Under the pieces are notes generated by a model. The model was not told the DNA's origin. It did not search any database and saw only the letters and a list, made by a program, of their open reading frames with translations. This document shows, piece by piece, positions 8,770-17,208 of a stretch of 64,000 nucleotides of DNA. Each line of letters starts with the position of its first letter. The stretch's first letter is position 1. The stretch is from positions 5,904-69,903 of the forward strand of contig NZ_JAGFOA010000003.1 in assembly GCF_017592545.1 (NCBI RefSeq). Reading direction: 5' to 3'. This DNA is from Microbacterium stercoris (lineage in GTDB: Bacteria; Actinomycetota; Actinomycetes; Actinomycetales; Microbacteriaceae). The translations under genes were made by a program, and so were the position numbers.

Positions 8770-8798
8770 TTGGGTGGGAGGACCGCGGGCCGTACCGT
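8770..8798 (+). promoter_or_regulatory. promoter with -35 TTGGGT, 17-bp spacer, -10 TACCGT
   Basis: TTGGGT (8770-8775) and TACCGT (8793-8798) are separated by exactly 17 bp, and the ATG of the next gene is 7 nt after the -10 box. This is one of the few leaderless starts in the window with a recognisable -35 element. Confidence 0.6.
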
Positions 8799-8805
8799 CG
8801 GTGCC

Positions 8806-9012
8806 ATGAACGCCGAACTGCCTGCCATCCACGAGTGGTATCCCAAGCTGTCGATGGACGCCAAGCACGCGCTCCAGGAGGAGACCGCGGCCATCCCGGA
8901 CGAGGTGCGCGCCGAGATCGGCGACATCGTCGGCTTCGCCGTCCCGGAGGGCGCGACGCTGAGCGAGGAGGACCGTGACTTCATCCGGACGCAGGGTGAG
9001 CAGGTCGACTGA
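8806..9012 (+). CDS. 68-residue conserved-looking small protein of unknown function
   Basis: The product begins MNAELPAIHEWYPKLSMDAK and is hydrophilic, acidic in its second half and probably alpha-helical, with no membrane segment. I do not recognise it. A -35/-10 promoter precedes it and transcription would begin at or next to the ATG. Its 3' end overlaps the start of the following gene by 17 nt, so the two are probably co-translated. Confidence 0.65.
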   Translation: MNAELPAIHEWYPKLSMDAKHALQEETAAIPDEVRAEIGDIVGFAVPEGATLSEEDRDFIRTQGEQVD

Positions 9013-9427
9013 CCAGCCGCAGATCGCCACGCTCGAGGACCTCGCCGAGCTGGTGAGGTCCCGGCCGTGCGCGTACGTGCGCTACTCGCAGGGGCCCGAG
9101 CACGATGCCTCCGAGCAGAGCCGCGACACCGAGAGCGATCTCGACCTCCCGGGGCTGTCGGTCAACCCCCTGCATCCGGAGGTGTGGTGGACACGCCCGC
9201 TCGAGGACTGGCTCGCCCGACAGGTGTGCCAGTACGCGGAGCTGGCGGAGAAGAATCCGGATCGCTTCGCCTGGGTGCTCGACGGGCGGGTCGTCGCGCG
9301 CGGGCCCGACTGCGAGCCGCTGCTCGCCGACATCGAGCCGCTGGCGACGCTGACGCCCGCGCTGCTCGATGAGGCGGCGCGGCGCTACGAGGAGGCGTTC
9401 GAGGCCGGCCGCGGCCCGGAGGACTAA
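8996..9427 (+). CDS. small actinobacterial protein, DUF6098-like
   Basis: The 143-residue protein contains YVRYSQGPEHDA, DLPGLSVNPLHPE and WWTRPLEDWLARQVCQY, a pattern I associate from memory with DUF6098 proteins of actinobacteria; no function is known. I chose the GTG at 8996, which overlaps the end of the upstream gene; a further in-frame ATG at 8975 would overlap it more. It is cytosolic, with no signal or membrane segment. It converges on the ABC permease whose stop overlaps its own end by 4 nt. Confidence 0.75.
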   Translation: MSRSTDQPQIATLEDLAELVRSRPCAYVRYSQGPEHDASEQSRDTESDLDLPGLSVNPLHPEVWWTRPLEDWLARQVCQYAELAEKNPDRFAWVLDGRVVARGPDCEPLLADIEPLATLTPALLDEAARRYEEAFEAGRGPED

Positions 9428-10251
9428 CCCTTCAGGCCGCCCGCGGCGACGCCCTCGATGATGTGCCGCTGGCCGACGAAGAAGAGCACGATCATCGGGA
9501 TCGTCGTGATGACGCTCGCGGTGATGAGGATCTCCCAGTGCCATTCGCCGCCGAAGCCGAAGTTGTCGACGAGCGCCTTCAGGCCGCGCGGCACGGTGAA
9601 CGTCGCCGAGTCGCGCAGGTAGATCAGGGCGCGCATCAGGTCGGTCCACACCGCCTGCACCTCGAACACCGCGGTCACGGCGAGCGCCGGGCGCGAGAGC
9701 GGCAGGGCGATCCGCCAGAACACCTGCCACGGGTTGGCGCCGTCGACGCGGGCGGCGTCGAACAGGTCTCGTGGCAGCGACAGCATGAACTGCCGCAGCA
9801 GGAAGATGTAGAACGCGCTGCCGAAGAGGTTGTGCGCCCACATCGGCGTGAGCGTGTTGACCGCGCCGAGCGCGTTCCAGATGAGGAACGTCGGGATCAT
9901 GGTGACCGCTCCCGGCAGCATCATCGATCCGAGGACCAGGGCGAACAGCGCTCCGCGCCCGCGGAAGCGGTAGAACGCGAAGGCCCAGGCCACCATCGCG
10001 CTCGAGAGCGTGACCGCGGTGGCCGCGAGCGCCGTGACGAGCACCGTGTTGCCCAGCCAGAGCGCGAGGGGAGCCTCCTGCCAGACCTGCACGTAGTTCT
10101 CGAACGTGAAGGTCTGCGGGATCAGCCGGTTGTCGAACACCTCGCCGCGCGGCTTGAACGACGCGCTGACGAGCCAGACGAACGGGTAGACGAAGACGAT
10201 CGCGAGCAGCGTCAGCGCCCCGATCGCCAGGATGCGGCCGGTGCGGCTCAT
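9424..10251 (-). CDS. carbohydrate ABC transporter permease (MalG-like)
   Basis: This 275-residue permease has six membrane segments and the EAA cytoplasmic loop DAARVDGANPWQVFW (about 180-195) that docks on the ATPase. It is the second permease of a CUT1-type sugar importer. Its start overlaps the stop of the MalF-like gene by 4 nt (ATGA), showing translational coupling. No ATPase follows it; the next gene is convergent and unrelated. CUT1 systems in actinobacteria often share an MsiK-type ATPase encoded elsewhere, which is my inference here. The substrate is unknown. Confidence 0.9.
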   Translation of the reverse strand: MSRTGRILAIGALTLLAIVFVYPFVWLVSASFKPRGEVFDNRLIPQTFTFENYVQVWQEAPLALWLGNTVLVTALAATAVTLSSAMVAWAFAFYRFRGRGALFALVLGSMMLPGAVTMIPTFLIWNALGAVNTLTPMWAHNLFGSAFYIFLLRQFMLSLPRDLFDAARVDGANPWQVFWRIALPLSRPALAVTAVFEVQAVWTDLMRALIYLRDSATFTVPRGLKALVDNFGFGGEWHWEILITASVITTIPMIVLFFVGQRHIIEGVAAGGLKG

Positions 10252-11144
10252 CGCGATGCCCCGCCCTCGTAGTGCACGAGCCGTCGCGAGACGATCGCCT
10301 GGATCGCCGTGATGATCATGATCACCACGAACAGCACCCAGGCCATCGCCGAGGCGTAGCCCATGTTCAGGAACTGGAAGGCCTGCTGGAACAGATAGAT
10401 GACGTAGAACAGCGCCGCGTCGTTGCCGTAGGTGGTGTTGCCGGCCCCGAAGAACGCCGTGTACGCCTCGTCGAACGTCTGCAGGCCGGCGATGGTGTTG
10501 ACGATGACGATGAAGAACACCGCGGGGCTGATCATCGGCAGCGTGACGCTGAGGAACTGGCGCCAGTGCCCGGCGCCGTCCAGACGCGCCGCCTCATAGA
10601 GCTCCTCGGGCACACCGCGCAGCGCGGCCAGCAGGATCAGCACCGATGATCCCACCGTCCACAGGCTCATGATGATCAGTCCCGGCTTCACCCATGCCGG
10701 ATCCGTCGTCCAGGAGGGGCCGTCGACGCCCACCCAGCCGAGCCCCGTGTTGATGAGGCCGCTCTGGCCGTTGAACAGCAGCAGGAACAGGATGCCGACC
10801 GCGACGGGCGGGGTCATCTTGGGCAGGAAGAACACCGTGCGGAAGAACCCGGACGCCCGCCCCGCTCGCGCCAGCAGCAGTGCCAGCGCGAGCGAGACGA
10901 CGATGTAGAGCGGCACCTGCACCGCCGTGAACAAGAGCGTGTTGGTCAGGGCCAGCGCGATCTTCGGGTCGGAGAACAGCTCGACGTAGTTGTCGAAGCC
11001 GACGAACGAGGCGCTGTTGATCACGTCGTAGTCGGTCAGCGACAGGTAGCCGCTGTAGATCAGGGGCCACGCGGTGAAGACCGCGAAGCCGATGAGCCAG
11101 GGGCTGAGAAACAGGAACGCCGCGCGGTTCTCGCGACGGCTCAC
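10248..11144 (-). CDS. carbohydrate ABC transporter permease (MalF-like)
   Basis: This 298-residue permease has six membrane segments, an N-terminal cytoplasmic NRAAFLFLSPWLIGF start typical of UgpA/MalF proteins, and the EAA loop ELYEAARLDGAGHWRQF. It pairs with the following MalG-like permease to form the membrane channel. Its ATG overlaps the stop of the substrate-binding protein by 4 nt and its own stop overlaps the next start by 4 nt, so the three genes form a tight operon. Confidence 0.9.
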   Translation of the reverse strand: MSRRENRAAFLFLSPWLIGFAVFTAWPLIYSGYLSLTDYDVINSASFVGFDNYVELFSDPKIALALTNTLLFTAVQVPLYIVVSLALALLLARAGRASGFFRTVFFLPKMTPPVAVGILFLLLFNGQSGLINTGLGWVGVDGPSWTTDPAWVKPGLIIMSLWTVGSSVLILLAALRGVPEELYEAARLDGAGHWRQFLSVTLPMISPAVFFIVIVNTIAGLQTFDEAYTAFFGAGNTTYGNDAALFYVIYLFQQAFQFLNMGYASAMAWVLFVVIMIITAIQAIVSRRLVHYEGGASR

Positions 11145-12520
11145 CTCTCCTCCATCTCGGCCCAGGCGTCATCGAGCGCCTTCTGCGCGGTCTCCTGCGC
11201 CTGCGCGAGGGCGTCGGCCGGCTCGGCCTCGCCGGAGAGCACGTCGTTGACCGCATCCTGCATCGCGTTCTCGAACTCGGCGTCGGCGGGGCTCGCCGGC
11301 AGTGCGAAGGTGTGCTCGTTGGCCTCGTACATCGCCGCGACGCCGGTGTCCCAGGGCTCGCCACTCGAGGTGACCATGCCCTTGATCAGCTCGTCCGCCT
11401 CGGTGTTGCCGGTGAGCAGGCCCGTGAACGCCTTGCCCTCCTCGGTGCGCAGGTCGAGGCGGGCCTGGGCGGCGGCCTCCCAGCTGTCGACGGCCGTCAT
11501 CACGCGCGCCCAGCGGCAGGCCGCCTCGGGGTTCGCCGCGCCGGCCGGGATCGCCCACGCCTGACCCGATGCGTACGCGATCGGCTCGCCCTGCAGATCC
11601 TTGACCGTGTCGAAGATCACCGGCGCATCCGGCGACACGTCGTTGAGCACGTTGAGGTACCACTGCTCCATCGGCATGGCACCGAGCACGTCCGTGGCGA
11701 ACTGGTTGCCCTCGCCGAAGAAGTCGGCCGAGTCGCGATAGGCCTTCACGTCGGCGAAGCCGCCCTGAGCGTCGTAGATCGACACGGCCCACTCGAGGGC
11801 CTCGACCGCGGCCGGATCGTCGAGCTGGGCGGTGCGCCCGTCCTCGCTGATCAGGTCGACGCCGTTCGCCTTCGCCCAAAGGGGGAAGAACTCGGGGAGC
11901 TTGCTGTCGAATCCGATCACGCGGAGCTTGCCGCCGTCGGAGGCCGTCAGCGCCTCGTTCGCGGCGCTGACCCTCTGCCAGTCGGATCCGTCGACGTCCT
12001 CGAGCGTGAGACCGGCGGCATCGAGCAGCTTCGCGTTGGCCATCGTCACCTGGACGACGTTGAACTCCGGGATGCCGTAGACGTGGTCGTCGAGCGTCAC
12101 CTGTGCGAGCGCCGACTCGACGAACATCGAGGTGTCGATGCCCTCGCCCTCGATGCAGCGGTCGAGGGGCAGGATCGCTCCGCGCGCCGCGAGGGATCCG
12201 ACCTGGTCGCGGTTGGCGTAGATGAGGTCGGGCGGATCTCCCGTCGCGGCGGCCGACAGGAACTGCTGCAGATCGAGCTCGCCCTCGGCCACCTTCGCAT
12301 CGACGCCGTCGCCGAGCGCCTCCTTCGCGAGATCCATACGGGTGGTGGCCACCTCGTCCACGCCCCCGAAACCCATCACGCTCAACTCGCCTTCGAGCTG
12401 CGCGTCGGCGTCGTACTGCGCGTCGGCGTCGTCCGCGCCACCCGTGCCCACGGCGCAGGCGGTCAGCAGCATCGCCCCGCCTGCCAGCGTCGCCGCAGCG
12501 CCGATCCGGAACCTTCTCAT
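11141..12520 (-). CDS. extracellular sugar-binding lipoprotein of ABC importer
   Basis: The 459-residue protein starts MRRFRIGAAATLAGGAML followed by the lipobox LTAC, so it is exported and lipid-anchored at the outer face of the membrane. The body is a CUT1/MalE-type (SBP family 1) binding protein. The ATG at 12520 has GAGGAG 7 nt upstream; the frame extends to 12676 but without support. It is the first gene of the operon with the two permeases. A LacI-type palindrome at 12600-12611 lies upstream. The sugar is not identifiable. Confidence 0.88.
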   Translation of the reverse strand: MRRFRIGAAATLAGGAMLLTACAVGTGGADDADAQYDADAQLEGELSVMGFGGVDEVATTRMDLAKEALGDGVDAKVAEGELDLQQFLSAAATGDPPDLIYANRDQVGSLAARGAILPLDRCIEGEGIDTSMFVESALAQVTLDDHVYGIPEFNVVQVTMANAKLLDAAGLTLEDVDGSDWQRVSAANEALTASDGGKLRVIGFDSKLPEFFPLWAKANGVDLISEDGRTAQLDDPAAVEALEWAVSIYDAQGGFADVKAYRDSADFFGEGNQFATDVLGAMPMEQWYLNVLNDVSPDAPVIFDTVKDLQGEPIAYASGQAWAIPAGAANPEAACRWARVMTAVDSWEAAAQARLDLRTEEGKAFTGLLTGNTEADELIKGMVTSSGEPWDTGVAAMYEANEHTFALPASPADAEFENAMQDAVNDVLSGEAEPADALAQAQETAQKALDDAWAEMEER

Positions 12521-12560
12521 CGACTCGCTCCTCATCCGCTCTCGTCCGCCCCTGGTGGCG

Positions 12561-12611
12561 AAAGTAGGTCCGGGGAAGCGAGGCGGTAAGCGGCTTGACA
12601 GAAGCGCTTCT
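12561..12611 (-). promoter_or_regulatory. promoter and LacI-type operator of the sugar ABC operon
   Basis: A perfect 12-bp palindrome AGAAGCGCTTCT (12600-12611) matches the AAGCGCTT core of LacI-family operators. On the minus strand a -35 TTACCG (12584-12589) and -10 TACTTT (12561-12566) are separated by 17 bp, downstream of the palindrome. The operator also overlaps a plus-strand TTGACA (12595-12600), so it might serve the divergent gene. No LacI gene is present in the window. Confidence 0.55.
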
Positions 12612-12738
12612 CGGAGAATCCGGGTTCGTGTTAGCGACGGATCCGGTCGTGCGCAATCCCCTCCTGGCGGCCGCATCCGCGAATTACCGTCGAGAAGACC
12701 GACGGACCGTCGGGGACGACCGATGCAAGGAGCAGGAC

Positions 12739-13227
12739 ATGAGCCAGAACCATCTCGAGACCCCCCAGGATCTGCTGCGCTTCCAGCTGCGCACGGCGAT
12801 GACCATGGAGCAGGACTCCCTCGCCGCCGTCACCGAGCTCGCCGAGGTGGCGCGCTCCGCCGACGTGAAGAAGCTGTTCACCCACCACGCCGATGAGACG
12901 CGCGAGCAGATCGAGAACCTGAAGAAGGTGTTCCAGCTGCTCGAGGTGCCCGAGTCGACGGCCGCGTCGCCCAGCACGAAGGGCATCAGCCGCCAGGCCG
13001 AGGGACTCATCGAGCGCAGCGACGACTCGCTGCACGACCAGATCGCCCTCTCGGCCGCGATCGGCAACGAGCACTACGAGATGGCCGCATACCAGGGCCT
13101 GATCCTCCCGGTGACGGCGCTCGGCGCGACCGACGCCCTCGCGCTGCTGCAGGCCAACTGCGACCAGGAGGTGCACACCTCCGAGGAGCTCGCCACGAAG
13201 CTCAAGGAGCTGCTCGGCGTCGCCTGA
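12739..13227 (+). CDS. YciF/DUF892-like ferritin-like protein
   Basis: The 162-residue, all-helical protein has HADETREQIENL and EHYEMAAYQGLI, the E/H-rich pairs of helices expected for a ferritin-like di-iron four-helix bundle of the YciE/YciF (DUF892) family. These are stress-linked proteins without a proven reaction. An AAGGAG site lies upstream of the ATG at 12739; the longer frame from 12595 is not supported. It is monocistronic, ending in a hairpin at 13233-13263. Confidence 0.82.
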   Translation: MSQNHLETPQDLLRFQLRTAMTMEQDSLAAVTELAEVARSADVKKLFTHHADETREQIENLKKVFQLLEVPESTAASPSTKGISRQAEGLIERSDDSLHDQIALSAAIGNEHYEMAAYQGLILPVTALGATDALALLQANCDQEVHTSEELATKLKELLGVA

Positions 13228-13232
13228 CAGAC

Positions 13233-13263
13233 GGCTCTGACCGGCGTCTGCCGGCCAGGAGCC
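13233..13263 (+). terminator. stem-loop after the YciF-like gene
   Basis: GGCTCTGACCGGC pairs with GCCGGCCAGGAGCC (one mismatch and one bulge) around a GTCT loop, five nt after the stop at 13227. There is no T run; a GC-rich terminator shared with the convergent membrane gene is likely. Confidence 0.5.
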
Positions 13264-13295
13264 CTCCCCTCTTCAGCGGCACGTCCCGGTGCGGA

Positions 13296-13970
13296 TCACT
13301 CCGATTCCACCGAGGACGTGCCGTTGGGCGTTCCGACGGGCTTCGACTCCGCGGAACCACGCTGGCGGAGGTAGATCGAGAAGGCGACCATGCAGCCCAC
13401 CGCGAGGAACTCGGACTGCCAGTTCTGCAGGGTGCGGTTCCAGAACTCGGGGCTCACGACGTACTGCGCCCAGGTCATCGCGAGCTCCCCGTGCTGGGCG
13501 GCCTCTTCGTTCGCGACCTGCACACCGGCGAGCGACTGGGCAAGCCAGGACAGCAGGAACACCAGGCCCATCACGATGAGCAGCGAGTTCGAGTAGAGCC
13601 AGAGGCGCAGGCCCCGCACCTTCGCCCAGGCGGGCGAGTCGGCGCGTGCGAACTCGCCGACCAGCTGCTCCTCATCCGATCCGGCGCCCTCGTCGCCCGG
13701 CTTCTTCGACTCGGGGGAGCCCCTCTGGATCAGCCAGATCGTCGCGAGGATGAAGACGAAGAACTGGAGGAACTCCGACTGCCAGTTCTCGGAGAGATCG
13801 ACGAGGAACGACGACGAGGTCACGAACTCGCCGATGCCGATCGGCGCCATGCGGTGGCGCAGCAGCTCCTCGTTCTCGTTCGCGAGCCCGACGAACGCCT
13901 GGCCGATCACCGTCGCGAGGAACAGCCCCAGGAACAGCAGGGTGAGGGCGTTGTCCTTGAGCGCGCGCAT
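13296..13970 (-). CDS. DUF6766-like membrane protein, internally duplicated
   Basis: The 224-residue protein has four hydrophobic segments in two homologous halves (about 1-90 and 115-205). Each half carries a segment followed by an ANEN/ANEE stretch and ends NWQSEFLxxxxxxxxxxYLRQRGS. The repeats NWQSEFLQ and NWQSEFLA make the duplication obvious. The layout fits my memory of DUF6766, of unknown function. Its ATG overlaps the stop of the 40-residue membrane peptide gene by one base (TGATG), so the two are co-translated. Confidence 0.78.
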   Translation of the reverse strand: MRALKDNALTLLFLGLFLATVIGQAFVGLANENEELLRHRMAPIGIGEFVTSSSFLVDLSENWQSEFLQFFVFILATIWLIQRGSPESKKPGDEGAGSDEEQLVGEFARADSPAWAKVRGLRLWLYSNSLLIVMGLVFLLSWLAQSLAGVQVANEEAAQHGELAMTWAQYVVSPEFWNRTLQNWQSEFLAVGCMVAFSIYLRQRGSAESKPVGTPNGTSSVESE

Positions 13971-14092
13971 CAGCGACCTGCCAGGGGGAGGACGATCATC
14001 ACGGCGAGTCCGACTCCCACGATCGCGGCCCAGGCCCAGAACGCGAAGCGCATTCCGGCGGTCTCTTCGATGGGGGGATCCTGTTCGCTCAT
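13970..14092 (-). CDS. 40-residue single-span membrane peptide
   Basis: The product starts MSEQDPPIEETAG and has one strongly hydrophobic span (about 15-36, FAFWAWAAIVGVGLAVMIVL). TAGGTT ends 7 nt before the ATG at 14092, giving a leaderless start; the frame continues upstream to 14173 without support. The TGATG overlap with the DUF6766-like gene indicates a small partner subunit, a role I infer from coupling only. Confidence 0.7.
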   Translation of the reverse strand: MSEQDPPIEETAGMRFAFWAWAAIVGVGLAVMIVLPLAGR

Positions 14093-14235
14093 GCCGCTGA
14101 ACCTATGCGTCGCCACCAGAGCCTCGCCAGCCGCTTGACACATCCGAATAACCCCGGCAGACGGCGGTGTCAACCCGGTTCACCGAAGCTTTCGGCACGC
14201 CTAACGTCGCTGGGGACACGAGGAGGAAGAACCTG

Positions 14236-14727
14236 ATGACCACGACACTGACCGCCGAGATCGACGTCAATGCGCCTGTGAGCACGGTGTACAACCAGTG
14301 GACCCAGTTCGAGTCGTTCCCTCACTACCTCGGGGCGGTGAAATCCGTGACGCAGGTCGACGATGTGCGCACCCACTGGAAGGTCAGCATCGGAGGACGC
14401 GAAGAGGAGTTCTTCGCGGACATCGTGGACCAGGTGCCGGATGACCACATCTCCTGGCAGAGCACCGACGGCGCCTTCCACGCCGGCCGTGTGGAGTTCG
14501 TCCCGCGAGCCCACGAGGACGGGCACGCCGAGACCCTCGTCAAGCTGCGGATGGAGTGGGAGCCCCAGGGCATCCTCGAAACCATCGGCGGCGCGCTGAA
14601 CATCGACAGCGCGCAGGCGAAGAAGGACCTGGAGCGCTTCAAGAAGTTCATCGAGGAGCGCGGCGCGGAGACGGGCGGCTGGCGCGGCGAGGTTCACGGT
14701 CGCGAGGAGACCTCTCCGGATCTGTGA
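14236..14727 (+). CDS. SRPBCC family protein (polyketide cyclase/dehydrase-like)
   Basis: The 163-residue protein opens with TAEIDVNAPVSTVYNQWTQF, the hallmark N-terminus of START/SRPBCC lipid-binding folds, and continues with the expected beta-strand pattern and a long C-terminal helix (KKDLERFKKFIEER). A clear GAGGAGGAAG ribosome binding site precedes the ATG at 14236. A possible promoter (TTCACC, 17 bp, TAACGT) lies near 14180-14208. Function is unknown; such proteins bind hydrophobic ligands. Confidence 0.82.
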   Translation: MTTTLTAEIDVNAPVSTVYNQWTQFESFPHYLGAVKSVTQVDDVRTHWKVSIGGREEEFFADIVDQVPDDHISWQSTDGAFHAGRVEFVPRAHEDGHAETLVKLRMEWEPQGILETIGGALNIDSAQAKKDLERFKKFIEERGAETGGWRGEVHGREETSPDL

Positions 14728-14848
14728 GGCGGGTGCATCCCTGATATAGGGACATACTGGGATGCGTTTGCCGAATGGGCACCGCTCACCGGTCGCGACG
14801 CGCGACTCGCGGAGGCGGAGCGCGCCGTAACCGCGTATCGTCCGGAAT

Positions 14849-15172
14849 ATGGGCCGATTCATCTATGGCGCCGCGGCCGATTCCGTGGAGATCGACGACA
14901 GGACGCTTGCGCATCTTCGTATCGTCGTCATGAACAAGCTGCGCCGGGGCGAACCGTTTATGTTCGACACCCGTCTGGGGGAGGGAATCGGGCGGCGGAG
15001 CTTCTGGCTGAGCCCCTCCATCCCGATTCAGTTCCACTTCTCGGGAGGGCGCGCGCCGCGAATCAATCGCGCGTGGCTCGACGAGCTGATGAAGGCGGCA
15101 TCCGGGCCCAACGGTCTCACCGTGATGCCCGAGCCGCCGGACCCGAGCGAGATGCCGGCCGCCGACGCCTGA
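14849..15172 (+). CDS. DUF7882-like small protein, copy 1
   Basis: The 107-residue protein begins MGRFIYG and contains DDRTLAHLRIVVMNKLRRGE followed by SFWLSPSIPIQFHF. A paralogue sits convergently at 15261-15578 with matching ALAHL, KLRR and LHPSIPVRF segments. I recall this as DUF7882, widespread in Microbacteriaceae; function unknown. TATCGT ends 7 nt before the ATG, so the start is probably leaderless. A shared terminator separates the two paralogues. Confidence 0.78.
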   Translation: MGRFIYGAAADSVEIDDRTLAHLRIVVMNKLRRGEPFMFDTRLGEGIGRRSFWLSPSIPIQFHFSGGRAPRINRAWLDELMKAASGPNGLTVMPEPPDPSEMPAADA

Positions 15173-15213
15173 TCGCCCAGGCGGAAGCTGGCAGTCTCGG
15201 CCGAAAAAAGGAG

Positions 15214-15235
15214 AGCCCCCGGTCACCCGGGGGCT
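15214..15235. terminator. bidirectional intrinsic terminator
   Basis: AGCCCCCGG and CCGGGGGCT form a perfect 9-bp stem with a TCAC loop. It is flanked by TTTCCTT on the plus strand and by an A run (T run on the minus strand), so it should stop both convergent paralogous genes. Confidence 0.85.
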
Positions 15236-15260
15236 TTCCTTGTTGGCGGGCCGAGGCGGA

Positions 15261-15578
15261 TCAGGCCTCCGCGTCGGCGCCGACGTGCTCGGAGATGAGC
15301 TGGATGCCGCCGAGGGCATTCGCCGACTGGGCGAGCTCCTCGATCCACTCTCGGTTGAGCTCGGGAGCGTTCGGCTCGTCGAACTCGAAGCGGACCGGGA
15401 TCGAGGGGTGCAGCCAGATCGTGCTGCGGCCGGTACCGTCCTCTTCGGGGTGCTGCCACGACACGGTGAAGCTCTCCTGGCGTCGGAGCTTGGCGACGAC
15501 GACGACCTTGAGGTGCGCCAGAGCGCGATCGGCGATATGGATCGGCTTGGAGTCGGTGCCGTAGTGAAGGATGCCCAT
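15261..15578 (-). CDS. DUF7882-like small protein, copy 2
   Basis: The 105-residue protein begins MGILHYG and has DRALAHLKVVVVAKLRRQES, then STIWLHPSIPVRFEF, aligning end to end with the gene at 14849. I chose the ATG at 15578 (TACTGT 7 nt upstream, leaderless) instead of one three codons further up. The convergent arrangement suggests an inverted duplication that has since diverged. Function unknown. Confidence 0.78.
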   Translation of the reverse strand: MGILHYGTDSKPIHIADRALAHLKVVVVAKLRRQESFTVSWQHPEEDGTGRSTIWLHPSIPVRFEFDEPNAPELNREWIEELAQSANALGGIQLISEHVGADAEA

Positions 15579-15745
15579 GCTCCGCACAGTAGCTTGCGTT
15601 TCCTGTGTGCCCTAATGATCGCCAACAACGGTCCCGCCCTTCGGGACCGGACCGGCGTGTCTCGCCGCGTCATCCGGGGTCTCTCGGGCAGGATGTGCCG
15701 CCCGCCCCTGGCAGAATGGGATCACCCCACCGAAAGAGGTCTGAC

Positions 15746-17158
15746 GTGCAGTACATCTCCACCCGTGGCGGCATGTCGCCGGTGTCTTTCAGCGAGGTCC
15801 TGCTGGAGGGCCTGGCGCCCGACGGCGGGCTCGCGGTGCCCGAGGCCCTGCCGCGGGTCAGCGGCGAGACCCTGGAGACGTGGCGCGCGCTGACCTACCC
15901 CCAGCTGGCCGCCGAGGTGATCGGTCTGTTCGCGACCGACATCCCGCGCGAGGATCTCGCCCGGATGACCGAGGCCGCGTATGTCGAGTTCCCGGATGCC
16001 GTGGTGCCGCTGCGTCCGATCGGCGACGGTGTGACGCTCGTGGGTCTCTCGGAGGGCCCGACGCTCGCGTTCAAGGACATGGCGATGCAGTTCCTCGGCC
16101 AGGTCGTCGAGTACGTGCTCGAGAAGAAGGGCACAACGCTCAACATCCTCGGCGCCACGTCGGGCGACACCGGGTCTGCGGCCGAGTATGCATTCCGGGG
16201 CAAGCACGGCGTCTCGGTCATCATGCTCTCGCCGCAGGGCCGGATGAGCGACTTCCAGCGCGCGCAGATGTACGCGCTGCAGGACGACAACATCCACAAC
16301 GTCTCGGTGGAGGGTGTCTTCGACGACTGCCAGAACCTCGTCAAGGAGCTCGCCGGCGACGTGGAGTTCAAGCGCGCCCATCGCCTCGGCGCGGTGAACT
16401 CGATCAACCTCGCCCGCATCGCGGCGCAGAGCGTCTACTACTTCTGGGCCTGGCTGCGCGCCACCGACGCCGTGGCCGAGAGGGTCGGCTTCGAGGTGTC
16501 GTTCACGGTGCCCTCCGGCAACTTCGGCAACATCCTCTCGGGCTACTTCGCGAAGCAGATGGGCGTGCCGATCCGCCGCCTGGTGCTCGCCGCCAACGAG
16601 AACAACGTGCTCGACGAGTTCTTCCGCACCGGCATCTACCGACCGCGCTCGAGCGCGCAGACGCTCGCCACCTCGAGCCCCTCGATGGACATCTCGAAGG
16701 CCTCCAACCTGGAGCGCTTCATCTTCGACCTCGTCGGGCGCGACCCGCAGAAGGTGGTCGCCGCCTGGGGCGAGCTCGACGCGCAGGGCTTCTTCGACAT
16801 GAGTGCGGATCAGCCGCGCTTCGAAAGCGAGTTCGGCATCGTCTCGGGCACCTCGACCCACGCCGACCGCCTCGCCACGATCCGCTCGGTGCACGAGGCG
16901 GGCTTCGGCATCATCGACCCGCACACGGCCGACGGTGTGAAGGTCGCGCGCGAGAACATCGAGGACGGCGTGCCGATGCTCGTGCTGGAGACCGCCAAGC
17001 CCGAGAAGTTCGCCGAGACCATCGATGAGGCCATCGGTGTGAAGCTCGAGTACTCCGAGGAGCTGCAGCAGCTGCTCGCCGCCCCTCAGCGCGTCACCAC
17101 GCAGTCGGGCGACGCCGCCGAGCTCCGGGCGTTCATCGCGGCGAACGCCTTGCTCTGA
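15746..17158 (+). CDS. thrC: threonine synthase
   Basis: The 470-residue PLP enzyme converts O-phosphohomoserine to threonine. It starts MQYISTRGGMSPVSF (long fungal/E. coli-type threonine synthase N-terminus). It has the PLP lysine in TLAFKDMAMQ, the phosphate-binding stretch GATSGDTGSAAEYAF, and VPSGNFGNILSGYFAK in the core. The GTG at 15746 follows AAAGAGGT by 5 nt. The MetE-like gene follows after 50 nt on the same strand. Length is normal. Confidence 0.93.
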   Translation: MQYISTRGGMSPVSFSEVLLEGLAPDGGLAVPEALPRVSGETLETWRALTYPQLAAEVIGLFATDIPREDLARMTEAAYVEFPDAVVPLRPIGDGVTLVGLSEGPTLAFKDMAMQFLGQVVEYVLEKKGTTLNILGATSGDTGSAAEYAFRGKHGVSVIMLSPQGRMSDFQRAQMYALQDDNIHNVSVEGVFDDCQNLVKELAGDVEFKRAHRLGAVNSINLARIAAQSVYYFWAWLRATDAVAERVGFEVSFTVPSGNFGNILSGYFAKQMGVPIRRLVLAANENNVLDEFFRTGIYRPRSSAQTLATSSPSMDISKASNLERFIFDLVGRDPQKVVAAWGELDAQGFFDMSADQPRFESEFGIVSGTSTHADRLATIRSVHEAGFGIIDPHTADGVKVARENIEDGVPMLVLETAKPEKFAETIDEAIGVKLEYSEELQQLLAAPQRVTTQSGDAAELRAFIAANALL

Positions 17159-17208
17159 CCCGTCGCATCCGCACCTCCTGACGTCGAACCCGAAAGCAAG
17201 GTCGCTTC

